A DNA stretch of 64,000 nt. It comes from an uncultured cyanobacterium. Its GTDB lineage: Bacteria > Cyanobacteriota > Cyanobacteriia > PCC-6307 > Cyanobiaceae. The stretch spans positions 94,193 to 158,192 of the forward strand of contig CAIOGZ010000092.1 of NCBI GenBank assembly GCA_903858015.1. Direction: 5' to 3'. The position numbers and the translations under genes are program-made. Within the stretch, counting starts at the first letter, position 1, and every line of letters starts with the position of its first letter. The notes under the pieces are model-generated. The model ran no database searches. It was not told the DNA's origin and saw nothing but the letters and a program-made list of their open reading frames with translations. Shown here in pieces: positions 1-10,177 of the stretch.

Positions 1-250
1 CGCCACCGCTGCGCGGCTCGGCCTTGTTGATGCGGAGGGCGCGGCCCATCAACTCGGCTCCTTGAAGCCCGTCAATCGCCTGGGTTTCCAGCTCCGGATC
101 GGCCATCTCCACGAAGGCGAAGCCACGCTTGCGCCCGGTATCCCGCTCTAGGGGAAGGGAGCAATTGACCACTTCGCCATAGGGGGCGAACAGCTCGATC
201 ACGTCTTCCTGCTCAGCGCGGAAGGGAAGATTGCCAACAAAGATGCTCAC
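1..250 (-). CDS. RRM-type RNA-binding protein (3' end outside window)
   Basis: Small single-stranded RNA-binding protein of the cyanobacterial Rbp type. Reading from a GTG at 248-250, the product begins with the RNP-2 motif IFVGNL and contains the RNP-1 motif RGFAFVEM, the two aromatic-bearing strands of an RNA recognition motif. About 83 residues are visible, ending in a Gly/Ser-rich stretch (PRSGG) where the window cuts the gene; a glycine-rich tail is usual in this family. It lies on the same strand as argH and downstream of it. Family members are often cold-induced, but no regulatory signal is visible here. The family call is firm; the GTG start is the only one that includes RNP-2. Confidence 0.85.
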   Translation of the reverse strand, partial: MSIFVGNLPFRAEQEDVIELFAPYGEVVNCSLPLERDTGRKRGFAFVEMADPELETQAIDGLQGAELMGRALRINKAEPRSGG

Positions 251-345
251 GGAACGTCCAGGGGGGACCGGAGGGCGCAGGCGCGCCAATGACTTTCAAA
301 GGTTAGACCCACAAACCCAAAAACCAGAGCCTCTGTTTGGTGTCT

Positions 346-1866
<1,521 letters not shown>

Positions 1867-1961
1867 GGCGGGGGCGATGCGCAGCCACCCAGATTGGCAC
1901 CGGAGCCTGGCCGGGGAAGCAGGGGAGCGCGCCGGCGGCTAGCTGCGACCAGCGGTTGCCC

Positions 1962-3359
1962 TCAGCCGGGCGGCAGGGGCGGCAGCATCAGCTCCTCCCG
2001 CACCTTGAGCACCACCATCGAGGCGTCGTCCTCGAGCTGGCGGTCAGGGCCCACAAAGCGATCAAGCCGGGCGAACAGCTGATCCAAGATGGCCTGGGCG
2101 GCAAGGCCGGAGCGGCAGGCGGCCTTGAACAGCCCCAGCAGCCGCTGCTCATCAAAGCGATCGCCGCCGAGGCCGGCGGCTTCGGTGACGCCATCGGTGT
2201 AATACAGGAGTACGTCGCCGGGCTCTAAGGCCAGCTGGCCACAGCCGTACTCCGCCTCGCTCTGGAGGCCGATCAGCAGCCCAGGTGCATCGAGCCGCTC
2301 CACCTGGCCGAGGCGGTTGCGCCAGATCAGCGGAGGATTGTGGGCGGCATTGGCGTAACGCAGCAGCCGACTGCGGGGGTCGTAATCGGAATAGAAGAGC
2401 GACACGAACCGGTGGGACTGGGCCAGGTCCTCCTGGGCGAGTTGGTTGAGGTCGTGGAGGATCCGATCCGGGGGCAGGCCGCTGAGCACCTCGGCCCGCA
2501 GCATCCCCCGCAGCAGGGTCATCAGCAGGCCGGCGGGCACCCCCTTGCCCATCACATCCCCCATCACCAGGGCCCAGCGCCCCCGCTCGCGGCGGCGGCC
2601 GATCGCCTGGGGCCGGGTGGGGATGAAGTCGTAGTAATCGCCGCCCACCTGGAAGGCGGGGCGGCAGCGGGCCGCCAGATCCACCCCTTCGATTTTGGGG
2701 CAGTGGTCGGGCAGAAGCTGGGCCTGGATCTCGGCGCCAATGCTGAGCTGGCGGTCGAGGCGTTCATGGCGGCGACTGTCCTCCTGGAGCTGGTCGTTCT
2801 CCAGGGCGACGCCGGTGAGATCGGCCACCAGTTGCAGGTGGCGGCGGTGCACCTCGCTCCAGCTGAAGCCGCGCCGAGCGCTGAACACGTACAACCGCCC
2901 CCGCTGCCGGCTGCGCACCACCACCGAGGTGGCGATCACCTTGGCCGGCCCCAGCAGACGCTGCAGCAACGGATCGAGCAGCGCCACCACCGCCTCCTCC
3001 CCCGCTTGGATCGGCAGCTGGCCATCGCCGAGGGCCGTGAGCTGGCGCAGCAGCTCGGCGCAGCGTTCCCCCGGCGAGGCCTGCAACCGCTCCCGCCAGA
3101 GGCGGCCATCGGGGTGCAACACCACCAACACGGCCCCCTCAGCCTCCACCAGCCGCGAGGCCACCAGCGGCACCAGCTCCAGAAACCGATTCAGATTGGT
3201 GAAGCTGCGCAGGCCAAAGGCCAGCGACACCAGCAGCTCCTGGTTACGGCGCTGCTCCCGGTTGAGGCTGTCGAGCAGCTGCCGCAGGGAGGCTCCGGCC
3301 GAGAGGGGGCCCGGGAGGGCGGCGGGGCCCGGGGGGCGGCGGGGCGGCGGGCTGCCCAA
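1962..3359 (-). CDS. RsbU-type PP2C (SpoIIE) serine phosphatase with N-terminal GAF-like sensor
   Basis: Predicted protein-serine phosphatase acting on anti-sigma-factor antagonist-type proteins. The first half (roughly residues 35-200) reads as a GAF-like domain. The second half is a SpoIIE/RsbU PP2C domain with the metal-binding segments GGDYYDF and VMGDVMGKG, then YYTDGVTEA and LEDDASMVVL near the end. No ATG precedes the domain in frame; I chose a TTG at 3357-3359, giving about 465 residues. The open frame runs on upstream, but there it is antisense to the DUF1622 gene. This is probably the orthologue of the phosphatase that follows ftsY in Prochlorococcus; here about 12 kb of accessory DNA separates the two. 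The start is uncertain. Confidence 0.85.
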   Translation of the reverse strand: MGSPPPRRPPGPAALPGPLSAGASLRQLLDSLNREQRRNQELLVSLAFGLRSFTNLNRFLELVPLVASRLVEAEGAVLVVLHPDGRLWRERLQASPGERCAELLRQLTALGDGQLPIQAGEEAVVALLDPLLQRLLGPAKVIATSVVVRSRQRGRLYVFSARRGFSWSEVHRRHLQLVADLTGVALENDQLQEDSRRHERLDRQLSIGAEIQAQLLPDHCPKIEGVDLAARCRPAFQVGGDYYDFIPTRPQAIGRRRERGRWALVMGDVMGKGVPAGLLMTLLRGMLRAEVLSGLPPDRILHDLNQLAQEDLAQSHRFVSLFYSDYDPRSRLLRYANAAHNPPLIWRNRLGQVERLDAPGLLIGLQSEAEYGCGQLALEPGDVLLYYTDGVTEAAGLGGDRFDEQRLLGLFKAACRSGLAAQAILDQLFARLDRFVGPDRQLEDDASMVVLKVREELMLPPLPPG

Positions 3360-3464
3360 GGAGCGGCCGCGAAGGACCCGAAAGGTAGCAGTGGTTTTGG
3401 GGTTCGTCGGGTTGGCTGCGCCCAGACCCCCACCTAGCCTGCGACGGCGGCTGAATGCGAATCG

Positions 3465-3869
3465 ATGGCGTTCACGGGCACGGCGGCCGAGGAGGTGCTG
3501 GTACCGCTGGCCCGGGCCACCTCGCTGTTGCTGGAGGGGCTCTCGGTGCTCACGGTGCTGGCCGGACTGGTGGCGATCAGCCGCGATGCGCTGCCCCAGC
3601 TGGGCCGGCGGCTGCCGCAGCGGCCCTCGATCCAGGCCCGGCTCAGCTTCGGCAGCTGGCTGGCGCTGGCGCTGGAGTTCCAGCTGGGGGCCGATATCGT
3701 TTCCACCACGGTGAGCCCCTCCAAGGCCCACCTGATCCAGCTGGGGGTGGTCGCCGTGATCCGCACCTTCCTGAACCTGTTCCTAGGCCGCGAAATCGAG
3801 GCGGAACAACGGCAAGAGGAGGCGAGCGAACGGCAGCGCGACCAGTCGTACCGGCGGGGCGGGCCATGA
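3465..3869 (+). CDS. DUF1622 family small membrane protein
   Basis: A 134-residue protein with two clear hydrophobic segments (about residues 17-40, and 90-108 near LIQLGVVAVIRTFLNLFLG) and a charged C-terminal tail. The pattern FGSWLALALEFQLGADIV in the middle is typical of DUF1622 membrane proteins, whose function is unknown. The TGA stop overlaps the ATG of the formylglycine-generating enzyme (ATGA at 3866-3869), so the two are probably translated together. The gene diverges from the PP2C phosphatase. A link to sulfatase maturation rests only on this coupling. Confidence 0.8.
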   Translation: MAFTGTAAEEVLVPLARATSLLLEGLSVLTVLAGLVAISRDALPQLGRRLPQRPSIQARLSFGSWLALALEFQLGADIVSTTVSPSKAHLIQLGVVAVIRTFLNLFLGREIEAEQRQEEASERQRDQSYRRGGP

Positions 3870-4837
3870 CCGCCGCCCGCCCGCCTGGACGTCCCCCGGC
3901 CCGGGAGATGGTGTGGATTGGCGGCGGCAGCTTCCAGATGGGCTCTGATCGCCATTACCCCGAAGAGGCGCCGGCCCACCCGGTGGCGGTGGATGGTTTC
4001 TGGATCGATCGCACCGCGGTGACCAACGCCCAGTTCCAAAAGTTCGTCAAAGCCACGGGCCACCGCACCCTGGCCGAGCGGCCAGCCGATCCCAGCGCCT
4101 ACCCGGAGGCGCTGCCGGAGCTGCTGCAGCCGGCCTCAATTGTGTTCGTGCCGCCGCCGAGGCCGATCGGCAAGGGCGATCCCTACCAGTGGTGGCGCTA
4201 CGTGGCGGGGGCGAACTGGCGCCATCCGGAGGGGCCCGGCAGCTCGATCAAGGGGCGGGAGCAGCATCCGGTGGTGCACATCGCCTTCGAGGATGCCCTG
4301 GCCTACGCGGTCTGGATCGGCAAGGGCCTGCCCACGGAGGCGGAATGGGAGTGGGCGGCCCGGGGCGGCCTGGCCGCAGCGGAGTACGCCTGGGGCGAGG
4401 AGCTCCATCCGGCCGGGCGGATGCTGGCCAACACCTGGCAGGGGGATTTCCCCCACCACAACAGCGGCGCCGACGGCTGGGAAGGCACGGCGCCGGTGGG
4501 CTCCTATCCCGCCAACGGCTACGGCCTGCTCGACATGATCGGCAATGTCTGGGAATGGACCGACGACTGGTACCAGGAGCACCGGGCCCGGCTGGCAAGC
4601 GAACCCGAGGGCTGCTGCAACACCTTGGGCAATCCCCGCGGCGCCCCGGACCCGGGCAGCAGCATCGACCCCAGCTCCCAGCACGCCAGCATCCCCCGCA
4701 AGGTGGTGAAAGGCGGGTCGTTCCTGTGCGCCCCCAGCTACTGCCGCCGCTACCGGCCTGCGGCGCGGATGGCCCAGGGGATCGACACCTCCACCTGCCA
4801 TCTGGGCTTCCGCTGCATCGTGCGGCCCCGACCATGA
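3866..4837 (+). CDS. Formylglycine-generating enzyme (sulfatase-modifying factor)
   Basis: Oxidises the active-site cysteine of type I sulfatases (CxPxR) to C-alpha-formylglycine. The 323 residues carry the full FGE-sulfatase fold signature: the MVWIGGGSFQMGS start, PVAVDGFWIDRTAVTNAQF, GLPTEAEWEWAARGG, GLLDMIGNVWEWTDDW and KGGSFLC..SYCRRYRPAAR. The two redox cysteines of genuine FGEs (about C288 and C293) are present, separating it from general FGE-like proteins. The start overlaps the stop of the DUF1622 gene. A sulfatase with a matching target motif lies 1.3 kb away, across a divergent AraC gene, so the pair forms a self-contained maturation module. Confidence 0.93.
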   Translation: MTAARPPGRPPAREMVWIGGGSFQMGSDRHYPEEAPAHPVAVDGFWIDRTAVTNAQFQKFVKATGHRTLAERPADPSAYPEALPELLQPASIVFVPPPRPIGKGDPYQWWRYVAGANWRHPEGPGSSIKGREQHPVVHIAFEDALAYAVWIGKGLPTEAEWEWAARGGLAAAEYAWGEELHPAGRMLANTWQGDFPHHNSGADGWEGTAPVGSYPANGYGLLDMIGNVWEWTDDWYQEHRARLASEPEGCCNTLGNPRGAPDPGSSIDPSSQHASIPRKVVKGGSFLCAPSYCRRYRPAARMAQGIDTSTCHLGFRCIVRPRP

Positions 4838-4865
4838 ACCCACCCAACCGAAGGGCCGCAGCGGG

Positions 4866-5933
4866 CTACTCGGAACCCAGATAACGGAGCCGTTCCAGCA
4901 GGTTGCGATCCCGGAACCGCCGCAGCACCTGGGAGGGACGCTCGCCATAGCGGGCCAGGAAATCGCGGCTGAAGGAGGCCTGGGAGAGGTAGCCGCAGGC
5001 CTGGGCCACCTGGGTGAGACCGCTGTTGGAGGCGGGTTGCTCCAGCAGGGCGCGGGCCTTGGCGAGGCGCTGCTGACGCAGCCACTGCATCGGGCCGCAG
5101 CCAAAACGCTGCTTGAAGGCGTATTGCAGGGCGCGGCGGCTGTAACTACTGCGCTGTTCCAGCTCCGTCAGGCTGATCGGTTGATCAAGGTCGGCCTGCA
5201 GCCAGTCCACCAAGTCTTGGTGGGGAAAGGGCTCGGCCATCGGCGGCGCCTGGCTGGCTGCCTCCAGCAGATCGGGGACAAGCAGCATCACGATCAACCT
5301 GCGGATCAGGTCGTCGAGGCGCAGCATCGGATTGATCGCTCCCGAAACGGCCAGGCAGCGCTCGCTATAGGCCAGCGTTTCGATCAGCAGCTCGTGGAGG
5401 TGGTCGCGGCGGGGATCGGCCTTGCGGCTCAACACGGCGGGGCGCTCCAGGGCGGCCCGCAAGGGCAGCGGATCAAAGCCAGGACCGCCGATGGCATGGG
5501 CCACCGGCAGCAAGGAATCGGGCTGAAAACTGATGATCACGCCCGAGCACATGGTGTTGACCACCTTGATCTTGGCTTGGGTCGCCGGCAACAAAAAGCA
5601 CGAGGAACGATGGCTGTAGGTCTGGCGATCTACTGTGTAGGCGTTAACGCCGGCCCGATAGGGAAGGATCAGCTGGGCTTCGCATTTTTGCTCAACCTCG
5701 CCTTGGATGCCGGAGCCCCAGGTAGACACCAAGGTTAGGTCGCCAAGCCGAAGGTAACCGGAATAGTTAATAAACGGCTGATCGCGCTGTGGATGGTCCC
5801 AGCGGTAAACGTGGAATGGCAAAAACGTACTGATAACACTGCCATGGTCACCAGGATCGTTCGATGCCAAGGAAGCCCCTGGCAACTTGATGAACGGCAG
5901 CGAGGCAATGTTGTCGACGAGCCCTACAGGCAT
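4866..5933 (-). CDS. AraC family transcriptional regulator
   Basis: Predicted activator or repressor of about 355 residues. The C-terminal 100 residues hold a double helix-turn-helix of AraC/XylS type: SLTELEQRSSYSRRALQYAF, then VAQACGYLSQASFSRDFLARYGERPSQ. The N-terminal 230 residues resemble the AraC-binding-like domain found in sulfatase- and catabolism-linked regulators. I chose the ATG at 5931-5933; the open frame continues 48 codons upstream into the regulatory gap, which looks non-coding. The gene is divergent from the sulfatase, and the gap carries a tandem direct repeat that could be its operator. It converges on the FGE gene with 28 bp between stops. The effector is unknown. Confidence 0.88.
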   Translation of the reverse strand: MPVGLVDNIASLPFIKLPGASLASNDPGDHGSVISTFLPFHVYRWDHPQRDQPFINYSGYLRLGDLTLVSTWGSGIQGEVEQKCEAQLILPYRAGVNAYTVDRQTYSHRSSCFLLPATQAKIKVVNTMCSGVIISFQPDSLLPVAHAIGGPGFDPLPLRAALERPAVLSRKADPRRDHLHELLIETLAYSERCLAVSGAINPMLRLDDLIRRLIVMLLVPDLLEAASQAPPMAEPFPHQDLVDWLQADLDQPISLTELEQRSSYSRRALQYAFKQRFGCGPMQWLRQQRLAKARALLEQPASNSGLTQVAQACGYLSQASFSRDFLARYGERPSQVLRRFRDRNLLERLRYLGSE

Positions 5934-5999
5934 AGATGCAGCAACTGCACAAATATGAACAGACCTTAGAAATGGCCCGCCCTTTTGCCAACGTAATTT

Positions 6000-6032
6000 G
6001 CAAAAAACGCAATGCACGGCAAAAAACGCAAT
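6000..6032. promoter_or_regulatory. Tandem direct repeat in araC-sulfatase divergent region (candidate operator)
   Basis: The 14-mer GCAAAAAACGCAAT occurs at 6000-6013 and again at 6019-6032, with a period of 19 bp. A weaker copy (GCAAAAAACAGACG) lies near 6137. The repeats sit in the 254-bp gap between the divergent AraC gene and the sulfatase. AraC-family proteins usually bind direct repeats about two helical turns apart, so this is a natural operator candidate. No convincing -35/-10 pair was found. Confidence 0.55.
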
Positions 6033-6187
6033 TCCATCCCGTGACCTGCCAAGCAAGGCCAGGGGGTAGGGGCGCACCCGCAGGAGATCGGCAGCACAAA
6101 GCTGGCTGCTTCCAGCGCAAAGCTGGATCGTGCAAGCAAAAAACAGACGCCGTCGCTACGGTTTGATCAAGGCCCTTCCCTGCTCCG

Positions 6188-8542
6188 ATGCCCCTCAACG
6201 AATACAAAGCCGGTGCCGCCTTCCCCGGCGTGATCGGCCGCACCGCCGATGTATCGACCCCCGCCTGGCCGATGCCGAACCGGGCCAAGCAGGGGGCGGC
6301 CAACGTGCTTTACATCGTGCTCGATGACACCGGCTTCGGCCAGCTCGGTTGCTACGGCAGCCCGATCGCCACGCCCAATCTCGATGCCCTGGCCGCCGAC
6401 GGGCTGCGCTTCAACAACATGCACACCACGGCGCTGTGTTCGCCGTCGCGCTCCTGCATGCTCAACGGCCGCAACCACCACTCCAACGGGCTGGCCTGCA
6501 TCACCGAGGGGTCGATGGGCTTCCCGGGCTCGAACGGCATTATCCCGTTTGAGAATGGTTTTCTTTCTGAAATCTTACTGCAGCACGGCTACAACACCTA
6601 CGCGATCGGCAAGTGGCACCTGACGCCCGCTGAGCAGTGCTCGGCGGCCGGCCCCTACGACCGCTGGCCCCTGGGCCGGGGCTTCGAGCGCTTCTACGGC
6701 TTCCTGGGCGGTGATACCCACCAGTACTACCCCGAATTAGTCCAGGACAACTCCCAGGTGGAACCGCCAGCCACCCCCGAGCAGGGCTACCACCTCACCG
6801 CCGATCTGGTCACCAAGGCCAAGGCGATGATCGCCGATTCGAAGCAGGTGGCACCCAATAAGCCCTTCTTCATGTACTTCTGCACCGGCGCCATGCATGC
6901 GCCCCACCACGTGCCGAAGGAATGGGCCGATAAGTACAAGGGCAAGTTTGATGGCGGCTGGGATGCCTACCGCGACTACACCTTCGCGCGCCAGAAGGAG
7001 CTGGGCATCATTCCGGCCGACACGGTGCTGTCGCGCCACGACCCCGACGTGCCCGACTGGAATGGGCTCTCGGCGGAAGAGAAGCGCCTCTACGCCCGCA
7101 TGATGGAGGTGTTCGCCGGCTTCCTGGAGCACACCGACCATTACATCGGCGAACTGATTGATTTCCTCAAGGAAATCGGCGAATACGACAACACCATGAT
7201 CATGGTGATCTCCGACAACGGCGCCAGCTCCGAGGGGGGGCCAACGGGTTCGGTGAACGAGGGCAAGTTTTTTAACAACGTGCCCGAAAATCTGGCCCAG
7301 AACCTTGCCGCCATCGACGACATCGGCGGCCCGAAGTACTTCAACCACTACCCCTGGGGCTGGACCCACGCCGGCAACACCCCCTTCCGCCGCTGGAAGC
7401 GCGAAACCTACCGGGGCGGCACCAGCGATCCATTCATCGTGAGCTGGCCCCAGGGCATCGCCGCCCGCGGCGAGGTGCGCAGCCAGTACTGCCATGCGAT
7501 CGACATGGTGCCCACGGTGCTCGAAGCGCTCGGCATCGAGCCCCCCAGCGCCATTAAGGGGGTAACCCAGAGCCCGATCGAAGGATTCTCCCTAACCGGC
7601 TGCTTCGACAATCCCGCCGCAAAGAGCCTGCATCTCAGCCAATACTTCGAAATGTTTGGCCATCGCTCGCTCTATCACGATGGTTGGCGGGCGGTGTGCC
7701 CCTGGCCGGGTACTTCGTTTGTGGAATCGGGCCGCCGCTTCGGGGATCCGATCAGCTACGACCAACTGATCCAGCTCGATGCCCACGGCTGGGAGCTTTA
7801 CAACATCAACACCGACTTCGCCGAAACCTCCAACCTGGCCGCCAGCGAACGCGACCGCCTGATCGCCATGATCGGCATGTGGTATGTGGAGGCCGGTAAG
7901 TACAAGGTGCTACCGATCGACAGCCGCGGCACCCTGCGCTTCGCGGTGGAGCGGCCCCAGATCGCAGCCGACCGGCAGCGCTACATCTATTACCCCGGCA
8001 CCCAAATGGTGCCCGCCAACGCGGCCCCCAGGGTGCTGAACCGGCCCCATTCGATTTCGGTGGAGCTGGAGGTGCCCGAGGGCGGCGCCGAAGGGGTGCT
8101 GTTCAGCATGGGCGGCAACGATGGCGGCTTCGCCTTCTACGTACAAAACGGCCTGCTCACCTACGGCTACAACTACGTGGCCGAACAATTCTTCCACGTG
8201 CGCTCCAGCGGCCCGATCCCGGCCGGCCACCACATCGTGAGCGCCGAGTTCACCCCCAGCGGCGCGCCCGACATCGCCAACGGCAAGGGCACCCCCGCCA
8301 AGGTGGTGTTGTTCGTGGACGGCCAAGCCGTGGGCGAGGGGGATCTCCCCGTGACGATTCCGCTCAGCCTGGGGCTGGCGGCCGGCGTGGCGGTGGGCGC
8401 CGATCCGGGCTCGCCGGCGATGCCGGACTACAAGCCCCCCTTCGCCTATGGCGGCAAAATCAAGCGGGCCCTGGTGGATGTGAGCGGCACGCCGATTGAG
8501 GACATGGAGCACAAGATGCGGGAGATCCTGGCTCGGCAGTAG
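6188..8542 (+). CDS. Type I (formylglycine-dependent) arylsulfatase
   Basis: A 784-residue sulfatase of the alkaline phosphatase superfamily, hydrolysing sulfate esters. Residues 46-47 (VLDDTG) are the first metal-binding aspartates. The motif CSPSR at residues 84-88 is the CxPxR sequence whose cysteine is converted to formylglycine, and GRNHH follows closely, as in the AtsA group. GKWHLTP and SDNGASSEGG supply further active-site residues. The last 170 residues form a beta-rich extra domain. There is no signal peptide, so it is probably cytoplasmic, as in Pseudomonas AtsA. With the FGE and AraC genes it makes a sulfur- or carbon-scavenging unit. The substrate cannot be told from sequence. 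Confidence 0.93.
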   Translation: MPLNEYKAGAAFPGVIGRTADVSTPAWPMPNRAKQGAANVLYIVLDDTGFGQLGCYGSPIATPNLDALAADGLRFNNMHTTALCSPSRSCMLNGRNHHSNGLACITEGSMGFPGSNGIIPFENGFLSEILLQHGYNTYAIGKWHLTPAEQCSAAGPYDRWPLGRGFERFYGFLGGDTHQYYPELVQDNSQVEPPATPEQGYHLTADLVTKAKAMIADSKQVAPNKPFFMYFCTGAMHAPHHVPKEWADKYKGKFDGGWDAYRDYTFARQKELGIIPADTVLSRHDPDVPDWNGLSAEEKRLYARMMEVFAGFLEHTDHYIGELIDFLKEIGEYDNTMIMVISDNGASSEGGPTGSVNEGKFFNNVPENLAQNLAAIDDIGGPKYFNHYPWGWTHAGNTPFRRWKRETYRGGTSDPFIVSWPQGIAARGEVRSQYCHAIDMVPTVLEALGIEPPSAIKGVTQSPIEGFSLTGCFDNPAAKSLHLSQYFEMFGHRSLYHDGWRAVCPWPGTSFVESGRRFGDPISYDQLIQLDAHGWELYNINTDFAETSNLAASERDRLIAMIGMWYVEAGKYKVLPIDSRGTLRFAVERPQIAADRQRYIYYPGTQMVPANAAPRVLNRPHSISVELEVPEGGAEGVLFSMGGNDGGFAFYVQNGLLTYGYNYVAEQFFHVRSSGPIPAGHHIVSAEFTPSGAPDIANGKGTPAKVVLFVDGQAVGEGDLPVTIPLSLGLAAGVAVGADPGSPAMPDYKPPFAYGGKIKRALVDVSGTPIEDMEHKMREILARQ

Positions 8543-8558
8543 GTAAGAATCTGCAGCG

Positions 8559-8619
8559 TCGAGCCCATTAATCCTAAAAAGATAGAGTTATCATCACTGG
8601 GTTAATGGGCCCGACTCGA
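8559..8619 (+). terminator. Hairpin downstream of the sulfatase
   Basis: TCGAGCCCATTAATCC at 8559-8574 is complementary to the stretch ending ACTCGA at 8599-8619 (CCCATTAA pairs TTAATGGG, TCGAG pairs CTCGA), with an AT-rich loop. It starts 17 bp after the sulfatase stop. It lacks a T-tract, so termination is only probable. The rest of 8543-8899 shows nothing I can interpret. Confidence 0.4.
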
Positions 8620-8899
8620 TCTGCTTAGCTGGATCCAGTTGAGGAAGCTTTAGTCTTTTTCGAGGAGCACTTGGATTTATTCATATCTTTAGCTCGAACT
8701 GGGCCTTGCCAGACATCCATGCATCGGTCTAGGAGCCGGCAAAAAGCATTGGCGAGCCAGATATTGCCGCTCAGGCCAGCACCAACCAGCCCAGACTCAG
8801 GGCGCGATGGTTAACATCTTTGCCTGATCCGATCGGCTCGGATCCCAGCTCAGACTGAGGCCGATCGCCGGGCGATGCCAAGGCCCGCCCCACCACTCC

Positions 8900-9589
8900 A
8901 TGCTCACCATGACCAAGGGCTGGCCGCACGAAACCCGATCGCCCCGCCAACAGCCCCCCAGCCGCTCGCGACTGCCGGAGCGCCTGCAGCGGCTGCTGGG
9001 GGCCCTAATCGCAGCCGCGGGCGCCTACCTAATCACCCGCCAGCTGGCGGCCCTGCCCTCCACCTTCCTTGCGGCGTTGCTGCTGGCGGGGGGCTCGATC
9101 CTCAGCGGCCGGGCCATCGCCGCCTGGGCCTGGGGGGCGGTGCTGGGGGCCGGCTGCGGCGGCCTGCTGGGCAGCGCCATGGTGGTGGCCGAGAAGATCC
9201 ACTCCACCAATCCCCACGAAGGCCTCAACCTGCGGCTGGCGCTGCTGGCTTGCCTGATGGTGGCGGGGGCGATCGGCGGCCGCAGCTTCAGCCTCGATGC
9301 CAACCACCCGGATCGCCGGCCCCCGAAGGACACCCTGCGCTCCGCCAGCGCCCTCACCACCGGCATCTTCGCGGCCGTGGTCACCCTGGCCTTCCTCCAT
9401 TCCGGCCTCGATGAAGCCCGCGCCGTGGGCAGCCGGCTGAGCACCTCGCTCACCATCTTGGTGCTGGCCCTTACCGGGCCCGGCTGGTTGGTGCACCTGC
9501 TGGGGGATCGGGCTGGGCGGCCAACGGCTGAACAGCCCAGGGCTGGACAGCCAGGGGCTAGGCAGCCAGGGGCTGGAAGGCAGCGCTAA
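8900..9589 (+). CDS. Conserved cyanobacterial membrane protein of unknown function
   Basis: A 229-residue protein with four or five hydrophobic segments (about residues 33-47, 55-70, 75-95, 112-127 and 155-195) and a short basic N-terminus. No catalytic motif is recognised. The C-terminal 25 residues are low-complexity (repeated GQPGA/RQPGA), encoded by imperfect 14-15-bp repeats at 9530-9585. A second start (ATG 8909) is possible. A partial, internally deleted copy of this gene plus its downstream integrase remnant lies at 12652-13043, so the gene sat on the segment that was duplicated inside the cassette array. Confidence 0.65.
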   Translation: MLTMTKGWPHETRSPRQQPPSRSRLPERLQRLLGALIAAAGAYLITRQLAALPSTFLAALLLAGGSILSGRAIAAWAWGAVLGAGCGGLLGSAMVVAEKIHSTNPHEGLNLRLALLACLMVAGAIGGRSFSLDANHPDRRPPKDTLRSASALTTGIFAAVVTLAFLHSGLDEARAVGSRLSTSLTILVLALTGPGWLVHLLGDRAGRPTAEQPRAGQPGARQPGAGRQR

Positions 9590-9600
9590 GGGGGTGGGGC

Positions 9601-9720
9601 CAGAAGTGCCGCACCATTGAGGAGTTGCTGGGCCCCAGGGACTTGAACATCACGATGATCTATCCCCATGTGCCCAACTGCGGCCCACCCAGGGGGCGCA
9701 GGCCTGCAGACCTTGTGTAG
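9601..9720 (+). pseudogene. Integron-type tyrosine recombinase, C-terminal remnant (copy 1)
   Basis: An open stretch of 39 codons ending at TAG (9718-9720) reads RTIEELLGPRDLNITMIYPH and continues to a Gly/Pro/Arg-rich end. Integron integrases end with RT(I/V)Q(E/D)LLGH.DVSTTMIYTHV followed by GG.GVRSPLD. The spacing and the TMIY.HV core match; the catalytic tyrosine is the Y of MIYPH. No start, box I or other catalytic residues remain. It follows the 8900-9589 gene in another frame and ends four bases before an attC-like site. I call it a tail remnant from motif memory; it is too short for certainty. Confidence 0.6.
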
Positions 9721-9723
9721 CTA

Positions 9724-9897
9724 ATCGAACATGGGGTTATCGGACCCGCAAACCACGCCAATTTTTGGCTGATGCTCGCCGGGGGGCACTGCAGAGCAAT
9801 GGTTTTTAGGTTGTCGAGCCCGATGCCTCAGCGTGGTTCTCGGAGAGTGGGAGCACTCGGGGCGTGGTTCTCGGAACCTCCCAATAAAGAGTTAGGC
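9724..9897 (+). other. attC-like recombination site (D)
   Basis: An imperfect palindrome of about 174 bp. The left end is ATCGAAC then GGTTATCGG; the right end is CCAATAA then the core GTTAGGC (9891-9897), which fits GTTRRRY. An inner stem AACCACGCC/GGCGTGGTT supports folding. It shares its outer sequences with the site at 10726-10899 and the collapsed one at 13001-13043. The vapBC cassette follows directly. Confidence 0.6.
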
Positions 9898-9926
9898 ATC
9901 ACAGAAAGCCAGCCACACCACTAGCA

Positions 9927-9954
9927 TTGCGATGGCGACCCTACTGTGTAGACT
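9927..9954 (+). promoter_or_regulatory. Candidate sigma70 promoter of vapBC
   Basis: TTGCGA at 9927-9932 and TAGACT at 9949-9954 are separated by 16 bp and lie 20 bp upstream of the vapB start. A promoter inside the cassette, after the attC core, is usual for toxin-antitoxin cassettes. Confidence 0.4.
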
Positions 9955-9973
9955 CTTCACAGAGGAGTCACAC

Positions 9974-10177
9974 ATGGCCACGAATCTTGCTCTCGACCAG
10001 GAGCTGCTCGATCGAGCCTTCCGCGTAAGTGGAGAGCCGACCAAGAAAGCCGCAGTCACCCGAGCCCTTCAGGAGTTCATCGCCCGGAGAGAACAGCGGC
10101 GGGTCGCAGAGCTTTTTGGAAAGCTTGAGTGGGACGCTTCGTTCGATTACAAGGCTGAACGGGCTCGCAAGCAGTGA
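9974..10177 (+). CDS. vapB: VapB-type antitoxin
   Basis: A 67-residue antitoxin. The N-terminal half (MATNLALDQELLDRAFRVSG, then KKAAVTRALQEFIARREQRR) is the ribbon-helix-helix-like VapB DNA-binding part; the C-terminal half (LFGKLEWDASFDYKAERARK) is the toxin-wrapping tail with the typical WDxxxDYK ending. I chose the ATG at 9974 because AGGAG lies eight bases before it; an upstream ATG at 9932 overlaps the promoter. The stop overlaps the vapC start (GTGA). It should bind its own promoter together with the toxin. Confidence 0.9.
   Translation: MATNLALDQELLDRAFRVSGEPTKKAAVTRALQEFIARREQRRVAELFGKLEWDASFDYKAERARKQ

Noticed and set aside
250..345. Rho-independent terminator after argH
   Set aside because: A weak CAGA/TCTG stem with mismatches precedes TTTTT; too poor to annotate.
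1962..3731. Extended N-terminus of the PP2C phosphatase up to 3731
   Set aside because: The upstream part is antisense to the DUF1622 gene and shows no phosphatase or sensor homology.
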